The translations under genes were made by a program, and so were the position numbers. Shown here piece after piece: positions 1 through 11,433 of a stretch of DNA of 64,000 bases. Under the pieces are notes generated by a model, which ran no database searches, was not told the origin of the DNA, and saw only the letters and a list, made by a program, of their open reading frames with translations. Source of the DNA: Glossina fuscipes (taxonomy: Eukaryota > Arthropoda > Insecta > Diptera > Glossinidae); the NCBI RefSeq assembly GCF_014805625.2, contig NW_023998415.1, positions 32,051,018 through 32,115,017 on the forward strand. The letters are read 5' to 3'. Within the stretch, counting starts at the first letter, position 1. Each line of letters begins with the position of its first letter.

Positions 1-525
1 ATAACGAAAAAAAAAAAAAATAAGAAGAAAACAAAAAATATTTCACAAAGCCAGCGGACCCTAGTTTGCCCTAGTTTCACTAGTATTGACAGTGAATGGC
101 TTAACAGTCATTTCTTAATGCTTTTTGCTGCCAATCTCTCACGATCGATTCTCTTTTTTGTGCATGCAAGGAATGGGAGACATAGTAGCCACACTATCCA
201 CAATGCGTAGGGCGTGTCAAAGCCGCATGCTTGCATCTTTGCCGCACTGGTGCCAAAATAAAACCGGCAAAAAAACCAAACACAAAAAGTCCCCAACTAT
301 GTGCACGCGATAATGTGGAACAGCTTCGTGCCAATCCTAGACAAGAAACCTGATTTCCAATTTTCGACACAATTCACCCAATACGCAACCAAATGTTGCC
401 GTAATTGTTCCAAATATGAATTTCAATTACGATTTTCTTTACACATTCATGAAAAGCTGGTATTAGTCGCTATTCTGCTGCTTTTCTAAAATCCGCCATT
501 AAATTAGGGATTACATCGTTCTCTT

Positions 526-631
526 CTAGCAGTTTGCTGGAAAAAGAGCACAGTCGTCGTCGGTTGCCAATTTATTTCGCAATTTCAATATCGCTTGCCT
601 TTATCTTTAACTTACACTACTTGCTCCAGTA

Positions 632-670
<39 letters not shown>

Positions 671-3600
671 ACATAGAGACATATTTACTTTATCTATATG
701 TGATTTTCTTAAAAATGTATAGCAATAAATTTCTATAAATCTACTCACATTGTGTGGCCAAAGCGGGAGCACAACAGCAATCTTTAACTTCTTCATAAAT
801 GAAACAAGATCCCACTGAGGCGGTGTACGCTTTTTCACCAACGTAGCATATGTGCGGGACATAGGGTAGACCTTCTGCAATAGTCAAAAAAAAAAAAAAA
901 AATTTCAAGTTAGCATATTATACGGAAAAGTTCATGTAAGTTGCATTTATTTGGATAATTTGCTTAGCTCTAAACCTATCGCCCTGTATGCTGCAAAGTA
1001 TATTGAGGTAAAAATATTTTTTCAAAATTTCGGAAAATTAGTTTAAGGTTGACGTAGTAGGGTTTTTGTAAAATATACCAAAAAGCTTCACTTCTCCCCA
1101 AGAAGAAAAAAAAAAAGAAATCAAATTCTAAACGATTTTGCGAACGTCACCTAAGGCTGACGCAAACTAAATTATTTAATTAATTTAATTAAGCAAGTAA
1201 CGAAGTAAAAGGACTTAGAAAGGATATGTTTCTATCACACATCAACGAAGGATGAGGGTATATTCGTTTTGTCGAAACGTTTGCATCGCCCAGAAGGAAG
1301 CCTCAGCATATATTTTTATTCTCAATCAGCATGAAAGTCTGAATCGATTTAAGCATGTTCGTCTATCCGTCTATCCGGTTTGCCGTCTGCGCAATGTTTG
1401 TTGTCAATATTCACCTGGCTGCCTAAATGAAGCTCTCGACCTAAAATTTGGCAGAAATCTTGGAAGTTTCTTGGAAGTACGCCTGTTGGGTCAAAACACA
1501 CCTACTCTACTACGTGAACTACGAACATCTCTGTTTTTGAAAAGGAAAAAAGTTGGTTTTTTGCTCATTACTCATAAATTATAGCAGATAAGTGTACATA
1601 AATTTGAATGAATATTCTACGAGTCATGTTGTTTGTAGTACTTGTACGAAAATGTGAAAAGACTCCCATGCCTACGCAGTATTATAGCGTATCCAATCTT
1701 AATTATTTTTCTTATTGCCTATATAACGCGCAGAAGCAAGCTTTAAAAGTCGCATAAAGTTCATAATTTCCTTCCTGAAGGCTTGAACGATACATAGAAT
1801 TTATTCTCTTTGTCTGATTGATTGTCGAAAATTCAGCCTATATTGTATACCCTTCGTTTACGTCTCTATATGCCTGCTATTTTCATCAATGCTTAGCTAT
1901 GTATACATTTTTTATTTATTGAATTATCGCATTATTTGCATTACATACAAGTTGTACTATTTCAAGTTGCATAACCTTACTTTCTATCATTATACGCTAT
2001 ATCACATGTGGTACAAGCGTATTTAGTTTATGCGGACGATTGTAACGCCCAGAAGGCCTTGAAATAGACATACCTATGTATGTATAGAAAATGATTCGGA
2101 ATCGATCTAAGCTTATCTGCCCGAATCTATTTGTCTGTCTATATATTTTTAACATAATATATTGATGAAATTTGTTACACTGGCGTGTTTTGGCCCAAAG
2201 ACGAACGCTATTGAAAATAGAGTCAGATCGGGGCCATTTTTCGATTGTTCGCCTTGTGTTGATAAGTCGTTATACGAAAAAATATTGTAATCATAAGAAC
2301 TTCGCGACAAAAATCGCTCGGTAATTGTATTTCGGCATTCTAAATTGATGTAAAACCTTTTGATCGAATAGAGCAATTTTTTTGCCCCTTTGCCATACAA
2401 CTGCAACTGAAAATAATCACGTTTTTGACAAGAAATGTCAGTATTGCTACATTTCGATCACGTTGACGTTTGTCGTAGCCGCCTCTGTGAGGGGCGGGGA
2501 GGAGTCACCGAAATGATGCGTTTACATAAAAATAATGTATAATTTATTAATTAATAAAAGTTATGTAGAATATTTAGCGGCCTATCTATCTAATGAAGAG
2601 TTATCTATCGACCTTGACCGACCACAGCATTCTTAGTTGTTATTATTATTATTATTATTATTATTAATTTATCCGGAAAAATAAATTCTAAGACTAAAAT
2701 CTTAAAGCTCTAGCATCTAAAGTTATCGGTTTCATTGAAAACTCTACTGTACTTGATTTTTGAACCCACAACAAACGAGTTGCAAGTCGAGATCATTTGC
2801 CTACTCGGTCGCTCAGCGGTATAGTTATTTCAATTCCTTTATTTATTTCACAAATCTATCTTCAGTTTTAGTTACGCAATTCTATTCAATTTCATTCATT
2901 ACATGAGAAACTCATCATGGGTGCATAAGATATCGAAAGAGTTCTTTATATGGTAGTGGACTGCATAGGTTATATTCTATGGAATAAGATGCTTTTTCAA
3001 TAGGTTCAGACTATACGGCTTTCTTGGCGTTCTCTTCTTGACAGCTTATTTCACAAAAATGTCTAACATCCCTTCCCGAGGAGAAAATTCCACTACGCGC
3101 GACGTGTTTAAAGAAGGTAGAGAAGGTGCTTGGGCATAAAATGTTTTCATCTCTGGTTGTTTTTATTCATTTTTGTGTATTTGTACTTAATTCGTGCGAA
3201 AGCCGAATTCTTCTTTTCGCCAATTTGTGATGAAACAATTAGAAATTCAATACTATTTTATCTAATATGCGCATGCAAAGCAATGTGCTTTAGTAGATCG
3301 ATTCTAGTTTAGTGGATTTCTTCCTTATTTTTAAAAATTTATGTGCAAGAATATTCAGATATAAATATCAGTAATTGGATGTAAAGACGCTGTCTTATGC
3401 ACATATCTCAAGCAAATATTTGCCAGAGCCAAAAAAAAATTACTATAAAAACGATCATGATCCTACGGCTGATATGACTGTTCATTAACAAATCAAATGT
3501 ACAATTAATTTTTATTAGATATGATTTTTGCGCAGGTCACCTAAGACCTGCATGACACAGGTAAAACTTTCTACAAAACGGACAAGCGGAAAAGTTTTTA

Positions 3601-6600
3601 AAATGAGAAAAATTAACTAATTATTTAATACGAACTGTTTGAATGTGTCGATACCCCGGTATATTTTGATACAAATTTACGTGAATCCGGCCAGACAACG
3701 TGATTCGTGATTGATGGACGCAGAAAAGGTACCTTTAAGCATTCGCCCAAGTTAACAGTTTCCATATCAGCATCAGTGGCTCAATTCGGTTTTTATTATG
3801 TGTGTAGAGCGAGCTCTTCGCTAACAGTGTCCCTTGGGAATACAAGAAATTATCTTTTGCACTAACATGGAGAGAAATCCGATTTTTCGTAAGTAGTTGC
3901 GTCAAGTGAACTTCAAGGATGTGCACATTTTGGATACAATGCGCGATAGCTAAATGCGAAGCAGTATTGTTGTATATTGTTATTGCTTTCTGTCCCGTTA
4001 CTCGCTCATCGGGATAATTATATTTAGCGCAAAGTCGCGCGAGCGCCACAAAACACAAAAAAAAAAAAAAAATTTAAATTTCAATAAAAGAAATCGTACA
4101 ATACATGATATTTTTAAAGCGTATAAATTAGAATAAACGGCAGAGAAAAATGAAAAGTGCCCATTTGAAGAACGACTCGTTATACTTTTGGGGTGATCTC
4201 CTAAAACGGTAAAATTTTCCCGACACTGTATATGAATTCATATTTTTCATCCTTTCAATACTAATAAGCTATTAAGCCGTTCCCTACAAGTTGACCGTTC
4301 GCTACGAGTGATCGGTGACAAAACGTTAAGCCGTTTCGTTTTTCTATTGCGCAGTAACTGTATTCGTATAAATGTTGATATACAAAGTAAAGTTGCACCT
4401 ATTCTATTGAATACCAAAGAATGTATTTAGAGTTGTTATAGTTAATCCATAATCAAGCATGAATACCGATAATGCTCATAAAACACAACCATATTGGTAG
4501 GTTCCGTGCAACAGAAAAAATAAAAAAATAAAAAAAATAAAACAAAAAGCACGGAACAATAATATTTGCTAACTCAGGAAAAAGAAAAATAAAAGTTTAT
4601 CCAATACGTCATAGCCGTACGTTGTGGCTGCAGCTGTGAAGCGTGATGTGCTTGCCAATGAATTCGAAATAACTGAAAAACAACAAAGTATATATTATTT
4701 TACGGATTATTGAATTTTAAATCGCAGAAAACACTCTATGCCCTATTTGCATACAACGAATGGCAGGATACAGCATAGTGAAATAAATAGAAAATGTATT
4801 GCTGCGACTGATTCGAATGTGTTTGGAAAATGCATCAAGTTTATAAGGGCTTAAGTAGCCTAATAGCTTTTACTGCTGCTTAAATAGACTATGCGTTTGC
4901 ACGATATCTATTACAAGTGCGTTTGTTTGTGCGTTTCTATATATTTTAATCGCTACATTAGATTTCCTAAACCTTACAACATAATCGTAAGCTTCGCTGC
5001 CTGCTTCGGTCTGTCTCTCCTTGCAACTTTCATACTCTTAAGAATGCGGATAGGCATAAAGTGCACGATCCGATACTTGGACTACTTTCATAGCTGAATT
5101 ACAGTAATGTTCGTAATGCATTGCAAATGTTGACAATAATATAACTGAAAATCGAACGAAACCCCATTAACAGCTTTAATAAGAAATGCAACAATACTTT
5201 GAAATTCGGCTCAAAAATGATTCCATTTCCATAATCCGAAGATATATATGTCCGAAATTACATATGGTATTACAAATGATAGATAATGGTAGATAATGGT
5301 AGATAATGGTCGATAATGAAACTCGTTGACAACTATTTTTATTACTTTTCAGAACATTCTTTCACGATCCCCTTTAAAGCGTTCCAGTTAACTTTTCAAT
5401 GAGGAGAATGAAAATAAATCGTGTGGATGCACATTCAAGAATCTCGACTACGAAAGTCTTCTATAGCTTATCTCGGAAAACTTACACATCTGCCTACTGA
5501 TTGATTTTCGAGTTTTCCACTCACTATTTAATATACGTCAGATGATGTTTTTCAAACTGAATTGTTAGAGAATGATGTTGATGTGTTTCCTTGAACCATG
5601 AATGAATGATATATTGAAGCTGCATACGGCTAGTGATCGTTACAGATTGAAATAAGCTAATTCCGTTAGTGTCTCGATGAAAATTGTCAAAATTAGTCGT
5701 GCGAAAGTGTTCGTGGGCTTACATTTCAACGAAGAGAACTCGATACAGCTACCGTAGAATGCATGACAGCTTATCAAGGATGCTGGCATTGGCTTAAGAG
5801 AATAACTAATGGAGATTCGTTCAAAGACGTATATGTATAATTTTTGGTTGCTTTTTTTCCTACCGAGCCTGAGTTGCGTGTATCTTCTACAGTCTGCCCA
5901 TCTGTCCGATTATCTAATTGTATTGGCTGATTCTTCTGGCTGCCAAAATGAAGCTATCGACCCGAAGCTATTTGGCCGAAATCTCGAAAGTTCTTATACC
6001 CATGTTGGTATTGAAAGTGGATCGAATTGGTCGAAGGACACAACTCCAGTAGTATGTAAACTGAGAAGGCTTCTGTTTTCGAAGAAGGAATAAAAAGTTG
6101 ATGCTTTGCTCATTGCTCATAAACTATAGCAGATAAGTCTACACAAATTTAAACGAATATTCTATGGATGTAGTACATGTATAAAAATGTGAAAAATCGG
6201 TCATTCCCACGCAGTATTGTAGTGCGCTAACTATTATTTATGTTTTTTCATTACTTGTAAAATACGCATAAGCAAGCTTTAAAAACCCTATAAAGTGTAT
6301 AAGTCCTTGGCCAATTTTAATTTCAAAACGCATCTAAGCATCCGTCCGTCCGTTCATGTGTCCTTCTACACATCCGCGTATGTAAATGAAAATATCCCCT
6401 ACAAACTGGCAAGAGAATGTAAAAAGAATCTAAAGTTTTTCAAAGAATACGTCTACGCCCGCCCCTCCCCCCTATGTAACAAAATCTGTGAACTCTTTTG
6501 CTATTCCTTTGGTGTTCCGTGCATGTTACTTATAAAGTGCAATACATACACTATACAAATTTCCAACTATATGCTGAAAATAGGAAAAACTGGCCGCGCC

Positions 6601-9600
6601 CATCGAATGTTATAGACTAGATAACCTTAGGTAAACTTAATTTTGTTCCTTGCTTTTAGGGTCGCGGCAATGGGTATAGAAGATTCGGACACGATCGATT
6701 ATAATTTTCTAATTTTTTTACTTTTATTTTATTTTACCGAGTAGTTGCCGAGTCTATCAATGATGTGGTCGTGTAGGTGAGTTTGTTGTATCATTTAATA
6801 GGAAAGTAAAAAGAATGTAAGTATTTTTTTCTGCATAGTATGTCTCCTGCATACTAAAACGTTTTTCAAATATTGTAAATCGTAAGGTGAATATAATATA
6901 AAACAGTTTTCCTACGTATTGCTTGCATGCAATAGTGATGAAAGAATGTATATATGCAAAAAAAAAAGACAATAAATATGTTAATGTTTTTTATACCATA
7001 TCAAGCTTAACATTTAATTAGAATATCATTCGCAATGATTGGAGCTAGAGATAAAATCATAATCCATTTAAACTACGGAGAGCAACGATTTTATTTAGGT
7101 GTCTCGAATGCGCGAGCTGCTCAATAATAACTCACCGTTAATATACACTTATGTTGGCAATTGTTTAGAATCTTCACAAAGCGTTACACTTTATCGCATT
7201 TTGAGCTTGAACTACTTTTTGTTAGTTACGCATGCACCGAATCAAACAGTATTTGTTTTGTTACAATAAACTTTGACATACATATTAGACCGAGTCATAA
7301 ATAACATTCGATGCAGATAGGTCGTAGTTACCCACTATAAGTCACCGAAACAAACGAGTTTCTCTTTTCACTATATAGATGAGAATTCAGTTAACCTTCT
7401 GTCGACCGTTGTATGTAATGGATTTTTTTTAACCTCCGAATGGAGAGTCAAAAAATGCATATTCGATAAACAAGGCAATATCGTCAAGGTCACAGTTGAA
7501 AAAATATGCAGCGTATACGGTGAAGGACTGATAACTGATCGGACAGTTAGAAATTGATTTGTAAAATTCCGTTCAAGAGATGCGAACTTAAAATGGCGGA
7601 AAGTCCTCTCGACTTTGACGGCAACTTTTTAAAGGCGATATTTTACTAAAATTCACGTCAATCAAGACGACGTATAGCAAAATGGTTGAATGCTTCACAA
7701 TCAATCGTTAAATTAATATAATTTTAATAAATGTCTGATAAAAGAACGAAAGTCAGTTATGACTCGACCTAATATATATTTCAGATCACATGATCTCAAC
7801 TTTTGAAGAAAGAAAAGTTTTTTTTTTGTTTTTTTTTTTTTTTTTTTGAAGAAGGAATAGGGGATCACACTATAACATACCATTATCAACTTATAAATTT
7901 AGTAAACATTCCTATGCATTTGTCTTAAACAATGTTGACACTCCTTTCTTATGATACGTGGTTTAAACGACCTTTTTTTACGATCATTACCGCAGGATTA
8001 GGGTATGATCATTTTATCATAATGCTTGCAACACCCAAAATAAAGTGTATACATTCTTGATCTGTGTGGATGTATGTTGTTGGCATTCTTTTTTTTTTTT
8101 TTTTTCATTATGAAAATATCAAATACAAATTTGGCGGAAACATTGGAAGTTTTTGGAAATGGTCCAAATCGACTAAGAGATACGCCTACGGTAAAGAGTA
8201 AATTGAAAATATCTGCATTTGTTCAAGGAAAAATCTGTAAATTTCTGTTCATCACGTATTATACATTATGAGAGATAGATGACCGCAATTTCCTAAATTT
8301 ATTTTGTAAATGACTTTACTGCTCATGTATAAAAAGGGAATAAATCTGCCATGTCGACACAAACTTATAAATGTTTTCCATTTCTCTTATTCTTTGACGT
8401 TTTCTATTTTTTGTACAAAGGTAAACATGACAGGACGTGAAATTTTATTCGGTACATTCTTTGTATGAAGTGACATTGTTTGCTTAAAAATGAAAAAACA
8501 AAAAAAAATCGATAGAATCCTCACAAAGTTAGAAGCGGTAAAATTTACATTTTTTTATTCTATTCTGAATAAAATCTGTTAGTAATTGACCGAAAACTTT
8601 TAAAGCACTTTAATACTAATCTGGAGGTAGGTTCAAATTGGTATTGATATAATAATATGAATGATGGTTGATATAGAAGATTCAGTTCTAAGGGAACATA
8701 ATTTTCTTATTTGTTTCAATTCCATAACTAAGTGTTTCTGTGGAGAACCACCAACAACTGAAATATGGCTCGATATACGTTGTCGGGATCTATTTCGTGA
8801 TTTAGTCAAAATAGCATAATAAACATAAAGCCGTCAAAGCCGACAAAGTCAGATTATCATCTGCACTCCCCCCTCCTCACACAGCCGCAATATTCTTCTC
8901 TCTATCGTACGGATAGGAGAATGATATAAAATGTAAACATTCTATGGTCATCGAAATAATTATAAAAATTGTAAATCAACTCTAGGGTAAGTAATAATAC
9001 TATGGAATAGTTTCCAACCGTGCATTGTTCAACAATCAAGCGGTGTCTTTTGTTCCGAGAGAATATCAAAAAATAGCATACGAAAAAAGTTCTTATTAAA
9101 GAGCCGTGCGGCTTGGCTTCTCTCGGACATTTCGATTAATTATCGCTTTTTCTATTCAACAGGAAAATTATTGACAATTGATCGATGACGTTGTGTTAGT
9201 GAATAGGAATTAATGATGGCGAATATTGCTTAGCTGATGGACCGAAAATACCGTAAGCAAGCAAACAAACTATCATTTCGATCAATGAGCAATCAAGAGG
9301 CATCTTATTTCATTCGAATTTGTTGCACATTAGGTAACAATATTAGAGCGCAGCAGAAGGCACTGTAACGAATTTACGCAATAATTAAGTTGTGCTAGGC
9401 CCTCTATGAAAAATCAAAGTGTTTGCATTAAATAGTTCATTTAAAGTTAACTTTTATTTTTGTTCTGTTCAAGCTTCACTGAATTCAAAAATGAGTAAAT
9501 TTCAAAAATCCCATTATATAAGAAACAAATTTAGGTAAATTACTTGCATACCACAAATCCAATTCGTATCTAGTTCCTTTTTCTAACTCAGGCGCACATC

Positions 9601-11325
9601 AAAGCAAAAGCAAAATAAAATATTAACTCTACAGTGATACTGATACTACGGAAAGTCTTAATATACATACGTCTATATATATATATATATATATAATGTT
9701 TCCAGATGAGTGAACTCACTGCCCGTGTTTATGCGTTTTTGCAAGGTTATGAGTAAGAAAATTTCAAGCTAAAACAGCAACAACAACGTAGACACGTATT
9801 TATTGAGGAATTTGTTGAAGAATATATTGAAAGAAAAAAGGCTTCTAGTGCAACGTTGTAAATGTGCGTAAAAAATACAAAATGAGGTACACAATAAAGG
9901 TTACGTTATTGATGACTAATTGGCTACTTTGAAATGATTGAGTTTGGTGTGGGGTATAGTCTCGCGTTGCGGCAAGTTACTACTTACAACTCAGAAAAGA
10001 AATGCATTTCCTTCGTACAGCTTTTTTAACTTTCTACCAATTTTTTTATTATGAAAGAATTGCCAGAATAGTTCAGTGTCACTTTCATTACAAAATAAGA
10101 TTATTAAGTCACGCAAACAGCGAAGCAAAATATGCTTTGCAATCTGCTATGCTCTGTAATGTTGTTTAAAGTACTGCCTCACGCCATATAAAGGTTTTGT
10201 AATCAAATACGTATGAATTTAAACAGTTAAACGTTAACTGGAAAATAACAACGTATGTGGTTAGGATCACGTTAAAGGCCAAATTAATGGCAACTCTTCT
10301 ACTTGCAAGCCTCGATACACTTACACTTCGAATATGTCCCAAAAAATTCATTTTAGCCCATTTCTATTTCTTACTTTTAAGGTTATGTCTTGAAATTAGT
10401 TTTCTTTTCTTTGTTCTATAAGCGGAAAATAGGAAATGCATCAACGGCGAATATAAATTATGAAATTTTTTTTCTGTGCGAATGATGATGTCCATGTAAA
10501 CTTTGACTCGTTTGGTAGTTTTTTAGATTACAAGGTACACAAGAATTACCGCACGGCTTATATTGGTCCGCTTTTCGGTTTAAGGTCTTGCTTCTCGCCA
10601 TTACGAATACAGTTTTGTTATTTGACAAAAAAAAAAAAAAAAAAAAAAGTAATCGTTTTTTAGTTAGTTTGCAAGGTTTATATGATTGTTTTCTAACACG
10701 CTATGGTCGATACAACACGTCACGTTACTTTTGTAGTTATCCCATCACCTTTTCGTTAATGGCCTTAAGCGTCCGTCATTCTCTTTAGCAAAATAATATA
10801 ATTCGAATTTTTTCAATTAATGTCAAATAATCTTATATTCCGCTCGATGCGGTGTTTAACTGAATGACTTGCTCCGAAATACGATACAATTTAAAATGTT
10901 CCGAGATTAAGACATTAACGAAATCCTAAGATGATAGGATAAGCTGTGTCCTGCAAGCTTGAACCATCATTGATGTCGATGGATTTCGATTAACAATTAG
11001 ATTTGAGGCATTGGGTCGCCAAGATTCAAGCAGATTTAAAGATATTTCATCAGGGAAAACATTCTATTTAATGATACGTTTATTTTAACGTCCTCAGTGT
11101 TTTTTCCATATTTGCAGATTGTGGTAAATTTAAAATTATATTCGCAAAAAATGCCATAACAATTAAATTGTGTTCCTATCTATATAAATTGGGTGATTGT
11201 GACTCCCTCTCCCTCACTATATAATTATAATAAAATTCATGATAACATGCAATTAAAACGCATATTTTGCTTTTTCTAACTAACTCAAGTTCGTTGTCTT
11301 AGTCATTTTGCATGCATAGTTTGTT

Positions 11326-11374
<49 letters not shown>

Positions 11375-11384
11375 NNNNNNNNNN

Positions 11385-11433
<49 letters not shown>

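Noticed and set aside
108..296. Terminal exon alternative for the Cys-rich gene ending LRQRCKHAALTRPTHCG
   Set aside because: The acceptor is reasonable but weaker than the one at 537; there is no independent support, so it is kept only as an alternative.
1252..1584. 110-codon + strand frame
   Set aside because: It lies inside a family-A repeat, and other copies do not keep the frame open.
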